Below are positions 1-9,718 of a stretch of DNA of 13,172 bases, piece after piece (position 1 is the first letter of the stretch; each line of letters begins with the position of its first letter). A model generated the notes under the pieces. It had not been told where the DNA came from and did not search any database. It worked only from the letters and a program-made list of their open reading frames with translations. The stretch comes from Isotricha intestinalis (taxonomy: Eukaryota > Ciliophora > Litostomatea > Vestibuliferida > Isotrichidae). Location of the stretch: NCBI GenBank assembly GCA_023807065.1, contig JAJJLU010004424.1:1-13172 (forward strand), in the 5' to 3' direction. The position numbers were made by a program, and so were the translations under genes.

Positions 1-2
1 AT

Positions 3-850
3 TTATTAGAATATAATATAAATAACTTAGAAAAAAAAGAAGAAAAATTAAGAAAAAATAAAAGCCAGAAGGTAATTTATAAAAAAACGACATTATATAA
101 AAAAGTCAAAAAACTATTTATTTGATATATTTTTAATCATTTTAAAATTTACTGAAAATATAATGATTGCATTATTATTAATAATGATATTGTTTTGGAA
201 AAATGAAATTATTATATTTTTTATTTCAAACTATTTTATTATAAGCATAATTATTTTAGATACATGTTTATTTTTAATTTCAATTTTTATGAAAAACCTT
301 TTGAAAAAAATAAAAACAATGATAAGACATTATTACAAATAATAGTTTATTTATTTTCTTTTCTTATGAATATTATTTTAATAATTTTTTCTTTAAAAAA
401 ATATAACATGAATGTAAATGATTATATTGATATAAATTTTGTAAATCATTTTTATAAAGAAAAATTTAAAGAATATATGGATTTAAATAAATATTATCTT
501 AAAATATATTTATTGATTTTAATTACTTTTTTTCTTTCATTTGGAATTGATATTTTTTTAACAATTATTTTAAGTGATAATATTATTATTAAAAAATATA
601 TAAATAATAATAATGAAAATATTAATATTGATATTAAAAAAGAAAATGGTAACTGTGATAATAATTTATATTCAAATTATTAATATGCTTTTTTTTATTT
701 ATTTTAAGAGATTTTTTACCACATTTATATATATTTCTAACATTTTTTGTTTTTAAAAAACAAAATGTTTCTTCATATGTTAATGGAACTTTTTTATTCC
801 TTATTTATTTTTTATATAAAAATTTTTTAAATTTAGAAAAATCAATTTGA
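3..850 (+). CDS. Polytopic membrane protein, 5' partial, frame-disrupted
   Basis: I do not recognise the family with confidence. The reading passes through four frames: a basic Lys-rich stretch (3 to about 118), then 121-310, 264-683 and 665-850. Together they give about six hydrophobic segments, near 121-198, 208-291, 327-395, 493-574, 690-755 and 784-828. Lys/Asn-rich loops separate them, including an Asn/Lys/Glu loop at about 590-665. The frame changes lie at T-rich (about 112-120), A-rich (about 300-315) and 660-683 sequence, and the hydrophobic pattern continues across each. The segment RDFLPHLYIFLTFF at about 707-748 faintly recalls the last helix of THH1/TOM1-type seven-helix proteins, but this is weak. 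The gene runs off the left edge and ends at a TGA at 848-850. It could be a multipass receptor or transporter; no catalytic motif is visible. Confidence 0.5.
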
Positions 851-1027
851 ATAATCTTCATGTTATATTTCATAATTATTTGCATAAACAATTAAAATAT
901 AGTTTCATTAAATACTACAACTTCATTGACAACGTCAGATATAAATGTTCAAAATTATTAAAATAAATAGAATTTATTGCCTTAATAATGAAATTATATA
1001 TAAAGTATTCAAAAAGTTTATAATTAA
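851..1027. other. Short AT-rich spacer before the papain-like gene
   Basis: No long open frame is seen here. The last 40 bases or so, from an ATG at 987, could be the 5' end of the next gene in another frame (NEIIYKVFKKF-like, basic). The true start of that gene is not resolved. Confidence 0.3.
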
Positions 1028-1662
1028 AAAATTGGAAATATTGAAGAAAGGGAAAAAAAAATAGAAGGTTTAGAAAAAAAAAGTAGAAATTTAGAAAATG
1101 ATTTAAATAAAATAAATGAAAATCCAAAATTACCTTATGTTTTAGAATCTATCCATAAAAAATTTGCAGAGAGTAAAAAGAATGATATTGATAATAAAAT
1201 TGAATCATTAAAACAAATGAATGAAAGCGAAAGAAATTTTTGTAAAAATATTAATTTGAATAAATACAGAAATGATGATGGTACATTTAATATATATAAA
1301 GTTGAAAGACCTTTAAATGGAAAAGGAGGAGAAAATGCATATAAAATTAAGAGAAAAATTCATCATGAAGGTATGGCTATTGGAAATGAAAAAAATTTAT
1401 TATATTTTGATTATGGTACGAAGGAAAAGGGAAGTTTAGATTTTAGAATTTGGGATAGTAAAGATAAAGTAGATAATTGGAAAGGAATTAAAAAAGTAGG
1501 AACATCAAATGCTTCTGATGATGATGTGAAGAATATATTATATGGAGAAGAAAGTGACGAGTGGACTGATCATAATGATTATAATATTTTTTTCATAATT
1601 GTATAAGTTTTGTAAATACTACAATTAAAAAATTTAAACAATTTAAAAAAAATGAAAAGTAA
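1028..1662 (+). CDS. Coiled coil plus putative permuted papain-fold (PPPDE/LRAT-like) protein
   Basis: The frame is open from 1028. It starts with a Lys/Glu-rich coiled coil (about 1034-1120), then a linker; the first ATG is at 1217. The C-terminal domain has His-His-Glu-Gly at 1361-1372, followed by a YFDYG-type strand and then VGTSNASDDDV near 1495. It closes with W-T-D-x-x-D-Y-N-I-F. The frame then breaks in a run of seven T at 1587-1593. Shifting by one base gives F-H-N-C-x-x-F-V, with Cys at 1600-1602, and a new stop at 1660-1662. In the PPPDE and LRAT families a catalytic His comes first and the Cys sits in an N-C-x-x-F motif near the domain end, with a 'lG.t..s..ev' helix before it, as here. 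I infer a cysteine peptidase or acyltransferase fold; the substrate is unknown. The true start may lie further upstream. Confidence 0.5.
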
Positions 1663-1860
1663 ATAAAAAAAAATGGAAATAAAACAAAATTAAAGAAAAT
1701 AATATATTAAAATAATAAAATTATTTTTATATTAATAAAATATGATGGAATTTAATATATTTGAAAAAATTTAAACTAATAATAGATATTAGAATAAATA
1801 TATAATATAAAAATATATAAATAATAAAAAAATAAAAAAATATTAATTAAATATATTATT
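1663..1860. other. AT-rich non-coding stretch upstream of ARP2
   Basis: Almost pure A/T with stops in all frames. It lies where the first third of ARP2 should be encoded. It could be an intron (it ends in ...attaag at 1863), an intergenic spacer or an assembly join. I see no actin-type N-terminal coding sequence here or upstream in the window. Confidence 0.5.
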
Positions 1861-2737
1861 AAGATAATAAATCCTAATAAAAATAAAGTAAAAATGTGTG
1901 AAATATTATTTGAATTCACAAATATTGAACCTCAAGCTAAATTAACTGTTTTTGCTGAAGGATTACAAACTGCAATGGTTTTAGATAGTGGAGATGATGT
2001 AACACATTGTATTCCAATTGTAGATACATATGCATCATAATATAAAAAGATTAAATATTGCAGGAAGACATAAAACAGAATATTTAATTAGACTTTTACA
2101 ATTAAAGGGTTATGCTTTTAATAGTTCAGCTGATTTTGAAACTATCAGAGAATTAAAGGAGGAATTTTGTTTTGTTTCTTGTAATATTAAAGAAGATAAA
2201 AAATTAGATAGAGAAACTACTTATTATAATTCATATAAAAAGTTACCTGATGGAAGAAAAATTCGTATTAGCAATAAAAAATTCGAAGCAACTGAAATTA
2301 TGTTCGATCCATTTTTAATTCAATCAGAACTACCAGGAATTCATGCAATTGTATACGAAAGTATAAATTCATGTCCATTTGATGTTAGAAAAGAACTTTA
2401 TAAAAATATAGTTTTAAGTGGAGCTACAACAATGTTTCCTAGATATGTAAGTAGATTAGAAAAAGAAATTAGAAATTTATATAAAGAAATAAATTTAAAA
2501 GAAAGTAAAGATAAAACTATTAAAATTGATATTAATATTATTGATAGTCCAAGAAGAAAATTTAGTGTTTTTATTGGAGCTAGGATTCTGGCAGAAACTT
2601 ATAATGGAGGTGGAAAATCCGATGAATATTGGATATCAAAAAATGATTGGAGCGAAATAGGACCAGATATTATTTTTAAAAATGCCAGAATATTCTTTTA
2701 TAAAAAATATGAAATTAAAAATATAATTATTAAATAA
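1861..2737 (+). CDS. ARP2: Actin-related protein 2 (ARP2), 5' truncated
   Basis: ARP2 is an actin-fold subunit of the Arp2/3 complex, which nucleates branched actin filaments. Homology starts with NPNKNKVKMCEILFEF (from 1870), the actin segment after the hinge. It continues through the phosphate-2 loop D-S-G-D-D-V-T-H at 1984-2007, NIAGR, and GYAFNSSADFETIRELKE, which is diagnostic for ARP2 rather than actin. Then come LPDGR, VLSGATTMFPR and PRRKFSVFIGARILAE. The frame changes at 2035-2038. Compared with the family's ...SLPHL..., two residues are missing, which fits loss of five bases. About the first 110 residues of the usual 390 or so are absent. Two glycines of the nucleotide pocket are replaced (DSGDD for DSGDG, LSGAT for LSGGT/S). 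The TAA at 2735-2737 follows a tail slightly longer than usual. It may be a truncated copy. Confidence 0.85.
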
Positions 2738-2748
2738 TTTTATTAATA

Positions 2749-4087
2749 ATGAACGATAATAATAATAATTTCGATTCAAATAATTCAAATAATAATAATA
2801 ATATTAATATTAATGAAAGTAATTTATCAGAAAATTCAAATAATAAAAACAATAATAATAATAATGATATTGAAATATTAGAAGATTCAAATTTAATTTC
2901 AAATGAAAATTCATTAATATCAAATTTACAACAAAAAAAATCAAATTCTAATAATTTAAATGAAATTGAAAAATTTAAATCTTTAATTTTTTCTGATTTG
3001 ACTAAAATTAAAACAATTCTTGAAAATTATCGTTCAAAATTTTCTTTGATTTTATCTGAAAATTCTAAATTAAAAAATATTATTAAAAACAAAGACTAAT
3101 TAATAAATGAATTTGAAAAATTAAAATTAACATTTGAATCTAAATTAAAAATATTATTAAATAAAAACGATGAATTAAACAACGAAATTAAAAAAAAAAA
3201 CATTGAAAATGAAAATTTAAATATTATTATTAATAATAATAAAAATATTGAAAAAAAATTAAAAAATGAAAATAAAAATTTATTAAATGACATTAATAAT
3301 ATTAAAAATCAAATTAATTTTATTGAAAATGATTTTAATAATAAAATTAATCATAAACATAAAATTTTTGAAACTAATTTAAATATAAAAAACGAAATTA
3401 TTAATGAAAAAAATGAAGAAATTTATCAAAAAAATTTAGAATTCAACAATATGAAAATGAATTAAATGAAAAAGATGAAATAATATTAAAAAAAGAAGAA
3501 GAAATTAATGAAAAAATTGTTATTATTAATGAAAGAGAAAAAATTATTTTAATTCAAGAAAAAAATCTTAATGAAATTGAAAATAAAAATAAAATTTCTG
3601 AAGAAAAAGAAAAAGAAATGGAAAATATTATTCAAAAATTAAATGATAAAATCAATAATTGAGAAAATTATATTAATAATAATAATAAATTAAAAGGAAA
3701 AAAAAAATCTAAAAAATCTACAAGAAAATCGAGTGCTAATGTTAGTAGAAGAACAACTTAACAAATTTCTGAATTAGTTGGATATAATAATAATAGTTTA
3801 AGTCAAAATAATAATTTAAATAATAATAATAATAATTTTAATAATGAAGTTGATAATAATAATAATAATAAATTTAAATATAATTTTTATAAAAATAATA
3901 ATAATATTAACAGTAAAATAAAATCATCAAAAGATATTTATAATTCTAATATAATATTCAAATTCCATCTCAAGATTTTATAAATAATAATAATGATAAT
4001 AATAATATTGAAAATAACACAATAAATAATGAAAAAGATAATAATAATAATAATAATAATATTTCAAATAATACAAATAATATAGAA

Positions 4088-4128
<41 letters not shown>

Positions 4129-4580
4129 CAATTATTCAAACAATGAATCAGAATCCGAAGAAAATTCTGAATCAGAAAATAATGATGAAATTAATTCATT
4201 AAAAACTCAAATAAATCTTCTTTTGAAAGAAGAAAAAGATCACAAAGAATTAATAAATTTTAGAGAAATTTTAAGTCAACCTGAAAATTCTTCTTTATCA
4301 ATTTATAACACAAAAAATCATTTGAAAAAAGACAAGAAGATTTGGCATTATTATATAAAAATAAAGAAGATACTTATTTAAGAGAAATTGCTTATTTACA
4401 TCAAATTGTAATTGAAAGAGAAAATGAAGATGAAAATATAAAAAATAATTTATTAAAAAAAATTCATGATTTAAATTTAAATGTTGAATATTTTAGAAAT
4501 AAATACAATGATTCTATTAAAAATAATATTAAAGATAAAATTTTATATGATGATTATTGTAATACTAATAATAATGAATA
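2749..4580 (+). CDS. Asn-rich long coiled-coil protein A, frame-disrupted
   Basis: Unrecognised. From the ATG at 2749, 11 bases after the ARP2 stop, it encodes an Asn/Ser-rich head and then a long Lys/Glu/Asn/Ile heptad-type coiled coil (about 2960-3660). A basic linker follows (KGKKKSKKSTRKSS, about 3695-3735), then Asn tracts and an acidic Ser/Glu stretch at about 4135-4185. A second helical segment (LREIAYLHQIVIEREN, about 4378-4425) comes last. Frame changes fall near 3441-3450, 3952-3960 and the A-run at 4324-4330. In-frame stops at 3097-3099 (TAA), 3660-3662 (TGA) and 3759-3761 (TAA) have the same frame coding on both sides. The protein stops mid-sequence where the IPT fragment begins, so its C-terminus is probably missing. 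A structural or cytoskeletal role is plausible from composition only. Confidence 0.6.
4088..4126 (+). repeat. (AAT)13 microsatellite coding for poly-Asn
   Basis: Thirteen perfect AAT units encode an Asn tract inside coiled-coil protein A. Shorter AAT runs lie nearby (about 3817-3870 and 4038-4062) and in protein B (about 9268-9288). They keep the trinucleotide phase of the reading frame, so they are coding repeats rather than spacer. Confidence 0.9.
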
Positions 4581-4583
4581 TGA

Positions 4584-5615
4584 TTACCTAGAGATGGAAA
4601 TACTATAGTTAAAATATATGGTACAGGATTTAAAGATAATAAAGATTATGTTTTTAAATGGGGACCTCAAAATTTAGTTCCAATGAATAAAAATAACTTT
4701 TTAGATACTTTAGATAAGGATACTAAAGAAATAGATATAAATACTATTTTATATAACAATAACGATAATAATAAAGAAAATGAAGAAAATAAAGAATCAA
4801 ATAAATTAAATTACGATTTAAAAAAAATCGAAGTGAAATCACCTCCTGCGCCAAATACATTAAAAACTAGAGGAGGATTAGATTATATATCTGTATCTAA
4901 ATTAAATTTCTTACCATTATCAGATTTTCTTCAAGATTATTATACAAATAATTATATACATACTAATTTTGAATATTATTATTATCATCAAATCTACATT
5001 GAATCTTTTTATCCAACAGAAACAATAATAACCGGAGGAACTAAAATTATGGTAATAGGAGCTTGGTTTTTAAATAAACCTGAATACGGTGCCAAACCTT
5101 ATTGTAAATTTGGAGAGAAAATAACAGAAGGTGAATATTTAAGCACAGTTCGTATAATTTGTACTGCACCTGAATATGAAACAGCTAATGTTAAAGTACC
5201 TTTTTGTGTTTCTTTAAATGCATATGATTTTGAATGTGCTCAACAGTTATTTACATATTATAGCGATTTTAAAAAAGCAAAGTTCGATTTAGTTACACCA
5301 ACGAGCGGACCTGAAAGTGGAGGAACATTAGTAAAAATATATGGTAGAAATCTTACGAATATGGTAAATGAAAATGAATTCCAATGTCAATTTGAACCTA
5401 TCATTGAAGATGAAAATGATAATAGCGAAGATGAAGAAGAAATTAAACCTTTTGATCAAGTAGAGTTAACCGAAGAAGAAAAAGAAAAACTTCAAAAACA
5501 GAAAGATTATATACTAACTCAACAAGCAAAAAATGTACCTGCTATGTTAAAAACAAAAAATGAAGGTAAAGCATATATCCAATTAATAATCAAAAAATTC
5601 AAAATAGAAATATGA
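4584..5615 (+). CDS. IPT/TIG-repeat protein, internal fragment
   Basis: IPT/TIG domains are immunoglobulin-like beta sandwiches found in surface receptors and some secreted proteins. Three copies are visible. The first starts abruptly with PRDGNTIVKIYGTGF (4587-4631). The second starts with YPTETIITGGTKIMVIGAWF (about 5009-5068) and contains cysteines C-K-F-G and I-C-T-A-P. The third starts with PTSGPESGGTLVKIYG (about 5299-5346). Each shows the family's P-x-x-G-x-x-G-G-T-x-v-x-i-x-G pattern. The third is interrupted by an acidic/Lys-rich insert (about 5407-5530) before EGKAYIQL. GC content and codon variety look higher than in the flanking coiled-coil genes. Both ends fall mid-domain: the left joins protein A at about 4580 and the right joins the RNF213-like frame at about 5590. 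No signal peptide or anchor is in the piece. Confidence 0.7.
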   Translation, partial: LPRDGNTIVKIYGTGFKDNKDYVFKWGPQNLVPMNKNNFLDTLDKDTKEIDINTILYNNNDNNKENEENKESNKLNYDLKKIEVKSPPAPNTLKTRGGLDYISVSKLNFLPLSDFLQDYYTNNYIHTNFEYYYYHQIYIESFYPTETIITGGTKIMVIGAWFLNKPEYGAKPYCKFGEKITEGEYLSTVRIICTAPEYETANVKVPFCVSLNAYDFECAQQLFTYYSDFKKAKFDLVTPTSGPESGGTLVKIYGRNLTNMVNENEFQCQFEPIIEDENDNSEDEEEIKPFDQVELTEEEKEKLQKQKDYILTQQAKNVPAMLKTKNEGKAYIQLIIKKFKIEI

Positions 5616-7495
5616 ATATTATTTTCACTGAAAAATTAATTAAAATTATTGATATTAATGAAATTAAAAGTCAAGAAAATTTCGAAAAAAAGATTAATAG
5701 ATTATTATGATAAAGATAATAATCAAAAAATTTTACTTATTAAATTTAATGAAGAAGAATCATATCATTTGAATTTTATTATTAGATTTATTAAAAATTT
5801 CGAAACAAACGAATTACCAGAAAATTCAGAAAAGAAAATTATAATTTTAACAATTCATTTAAAAAGAAAATTTATTAATGATGAAGAAGAAATTGAGCCA
5901 ATTTCAAAAAGATTTATTTCTCATATGTCAGACTATAATCAATTTTTTATAGATAATTTAAATACAAAACTTCCTAAATTTGATATAAATAAATATTTAA
6001 AAGAAAATGAAAATGAACAAATTATTAAGTTATTAAATATTGAAAATAATCTTGAAGAAATTTTAACAGAAACATATTTGACTTTTAATGTTGAAAAATC
6101 CGATGATAATTCTGATGATAATTATGTAGGTCTAGTTGTAAAAAAAATAGTGAGTAATGAAAATGCAAAAAATTTCATTGTTGAAAAAATAAAAAAATTT
6201 GTATCTGAAAGAAAAAATATTTTACATAATTATCTTAAAACAAATAAAGTAAAAAAAATGATATTGATATTTTAAATGGTTTAACAAAATTTTATTTAAT
6301 TATAATAAAGAACTATTTAATTAGATATTTTTATTCTTTGGAAACATTTAATATGGTAGAAAAATTATTTAAATTAGAAAAAAATGATAAAAATATTAAA
6401 TTAATGAACAAAATTGAAAATGGTAATTTTATGAAAAATTTATCTCTTAAAAGTTCTCCTATGTCAAATTTCATACTAAAAAAAAGTTCAACAAAAATTT
6501 TATATAGTCCTAAATTTTATCAAAAAGTTTTAGATTATTTATTTAATAATTTAAATAATAATTTTAAAAATAATGAATCATTATTAAGCATTGAAACTGA
6601 TGATGAAAATAAAGAAGAAGAAAACAAAGAAAAATATATTAATTCATTAAATGATTTTATAAATAATTCAAGTTCATATTTACAAAATATTTTTAGAAAT
6701 GTTGAATATGAAGAAATTAATAAATGTTTTAATAATGAAAATAAATTTTCATTATTAATTGATGATTTTATTGAAATTTATATAAAAACAACAAAGTTAA
6801 ATTTTTATTCTTTTGATTTAATAAAATATCTTTTAAATAAAAAATTAAGAGAAAATAAAATTTTAAAGAATTATAATGCTTTACAATATTTTTGTTATAT
6901 TATATTATATAGTTTAAACTATTCAAAATATATAATTAAATTTATAAAAAATTTAAAAAATAATGCAGATTATCAAAAAATTAAACCAGAAGAAATTATT
7001 AAAGAAGTTATAAATGAATTTGAAAGAAAAGAAAATATAAAATATAAAAAGAAAAAAGATTATCAATTTAATTTAGAAATAATAAATTTTTTTAATGAAG
7101 CAACAATTTATTATGCAATGAAAAATTTTGAAAATATAACAAGAGATAATTTTCATAATTATTACAATTTAAACGATAATATATATAAAAATTCATATAA
7201 TAATCAAGAAAATGATAATATTGAATTAATTGGAGTTTTAAAATCTTTTATGGAATTTGCTAATAAAATTCCTAGAGATGAATTCTTCCAAAATAATACT
7301 ACAGAGGAAGAATTATTAAAAAATATTATTCAAAAACAAATAAAATTTTTTGAAAATTTTGAAGATGAAGAAAGACTTATTAAATTAATTATAAAAATTT
7401 ATACAGAAAAAGTTAAATTCTTTTTAAAAAATAAATTATTCGAAAAAAATATTCCTCAATATAATAATTATTATAAATTGATAATCTATTTTTGA
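5612..7495 (+). CDS. RNF213-like large protein, partial, frame-disrupted
   Basis: Three frames join at about 5690-5700 and 6250-6265 to give roughly 620 residues. The opening part is a helix, then ILLIKFNEEESYHLNFI (about 5728-5778), then IIILTIHLKRKF (5838-5873), and after a Ser-His-x-S linker the acidic FIDNL (5946-5960). Hydrophobic strand, H-x-x-R, then F-I-D-(D/N)-L is the pattern I associate with the AAA+ region of RNF213-type giant ubiquitin ligases. The rest (6338-7495) is helical, Asn/Lys/Glu-rich sequence with FSLLIDDFIEIYIKTTK and an aromatic YFCYIILYSLNYSKYII stretch. No RING finger and no complete Walker motif are seen, so catalytic parts lie outside or are lost. It is placed in the RNF213 family by motif memory only; another AAA/dynein-related protein is possible. 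The stop is TGA at 7493-7495. Confidence 0.4.
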
Positions 7496-7549
7496 ATTTA
7501 AAAATTCAAATTAATATGTTTTAAATTAATTGAATAAATAATAATTTTA

Positions 7550-9718
7550 ATGAATATTGTTAAAGAATATATGAAAAAAAATGAAAATTCATATTCATCA
7601 TTTGAAAGAGTCAATTTAAAAAGTTCAAAATGTATTAATCAAAGTTATTCAAATGATAAAAATATAATTAATAATTTAACTAAACAATTAATGGAATTAA
7701 AATTAGGAAGAACAATAGATTCAAATGATTTAAATAATAATAATGAAAAAGAAAATAATAAAAATAATAATGAAAATGAAATAGAAAATAATAAAAAAAA
7801 ATCTAAAAGAATTTTTAAATTAAAATTATCTCAAAAACATAATTATTTAAGAAATAATAATAATGTTAATAATAATAAAAGCATATCAATAATTAATTCT
7901 TCAAATAATTCAATATTATTACCTATGTTAAAATCTAAATCAAATTCAACTAGAACTATAAATAATTTAGATAAATCAAAAAAATCTTTAAGTTCTAATA
8001 ATAGTTCATATAATTTAAAAAAATTTTCAATTACAAATTATTCTTTTAGAAATTCTAATTTTTTTCACAAAATAAGTTCAAATAATTCAAAAAGAAATAT
8101 TAATAATAAAACTTTTCATATAAATAATAATAATAATTTTAATAATATTTTTTATAAATTTAATAATTCTTTTAATTCTCTATTTAATAAAACATCAAAT
8201 AATTTTGAATCTATAAATGAAGATATAAAAAGATTAAAAACTAAAGATGAAAGAACTAAACAAAAAATTATTAAAACAAAAAATAAAATTGATTTTTTTT
8301 TTGAAAATATTAATGAAAAATCTTTAAGATATTTAAAAGAAGATATTGAAGAAAAAAAATTAAAAAAAGAATTTCAAGAAAGAAAAAAATTAATTAAAAT
8401 TCCAATTAAATCTTTAAAAAATAAACTTAATGATAATGAAGTTTTAATTGTAAAAAATCATGCGGATTTAATTAATTTTTGTGATGATTATTATAAAATG
8501 TAAGAAGAATCATTTTATAAAAATTATAAAAATATATTTAAAAAATATCCTCTTATAAGAAAAAAAATAATATATTTAAAGTATTTGAAAATAATTTGAA
8601 ACCCAAAGAGAATTTATTTTAGAAGAAAATAGTAAAAAAATGAAAAATTTAATTGAAATTTTAAGAAGAAAAGTTATAAAAATAAATAAATATGAAAAAA
8701 AATATTTAAAAGAATATATTAAAAATAAAGATAATTAACATTCGAAAAATTATTAAATTACGTTCATGAACAAATTAAAATTTTAGAAAAAAAATTGAAG
8801 AAGGAAAAAAATTAGAAAAAGAAGAAAATGAAAAAATAAAAAACATAAAAATTAATGAAAATGAATTTATTCAATATGAAAATTCATTAAGAGTATTAGA
8901 AAATAAAGAAAGAAGATTAAAAAAATTTTTCAAAATAAATTACAAAGAGAAGCAATGGAAAAAAAAATAAGTGAATATATTGAAATAGAAGATGAATTTG
9001 AAGAAATGAAAATGAAATTTAAATATGAAAATGGAAAATTTTTAGATAATGATAGAAAAGACAATGAAATTATTATTTTAAGAAAAGAAAATTCAATATT
9101 AAAAAATAAAATAAATGATTATGAAAATAAAATAAAAAATCTAGAAAATAAAATTAATGAAAAAGAAAAAGAAATTAGTAATTTAAAAGAAAATAATGAA
9201 AATTTAAAATTAAAAATCGAAGAAAAGAAAAAGAATTAAATTTATTAACAAATATTAATTTAAATTATAATAATAATAATAATAATAATCACAATAAAAA
9301 CGAAAATATTTTTTATAGTAACAGTAATTCAAATAAAGATGAAATTTATAAAAATAATAAATTTATTTCAACTAAACATGAAAGTTCATCAAATAATATT
9401 TTTCATTTTCAAAAAATAAATCCAAATTTAGTAAAAAAAAAACGAAAAAAAGATTTTTTAAATAGCACAAAACATGAAAATTCAATAGAAAAAAATAAAT
9501 TAAATATTATTTCAAAATATTTTACTCATAAAAATAATAATAAAAAAATGTCATTAAATAATTTTTATATAAAAATAATTAAATTAGCTATTACAAATAT
9601 AAAATTAAATTCAAATTATACAAAAGTAAATAAAAATAATTGTACTTTAAATTTATTAAGTAAACAAAAAACAGACAATGAAACAAAACCTTTATCAACA
9701 AGAAAATCTTATTGCTGA
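7550..9718 (+). CDS. Asn-rich long coiled-coil protein B, frame-disrupted
   Basis: Unrecognised. From the ATG at 7550 an Asn/Ser/Lys-rich low-complexity head runs to about 8220. Charged coiled coil follows (about 8230-8400) and DLINFCDDYYKM ends at 8500. After an in-frame TAA at 8501-8503 the same frame continues (EESFYKNYKNIFKKYPLIRKK). Further shifts near 8565-8575, 8615-8625, 8740, 8795, 8925 and 9230 lead through a classic Lys/Glu heptad region (KIKNLENKINEKEKEISNL, about 9133-9190). An Asn-rich tail stays open from about 9235 to a TGA at 9716-9718. The tail overlaps the first codons of phosphomannomutase in another frame, so the true C-terminus may be lost at a join near 9670-9690. Composition and order resemble protein A; a structural role is a guess. 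Confidence 0.55.

Noticed and set aside
915..1127. Minus-strand ORF rich in Phe/Leu
   Set aside because: Shadow of the plus-strand Lys/Glu coiled coil; AAA/GAA codons read as TTT/TTC on the other strand.
3096..3293. Minus-strand Phe-rich ORF
   Set aside because: Antisense shadow of coiled-coil protein A, whose plus-strand frame continues through it.
4088..4126. AAT run as a telomere or non-coding satellite
   Set aside because: Phase matches the Asn codons of the surrounding open frame, and no ciliate C4A2/C4A4-type telomere repeat is present.
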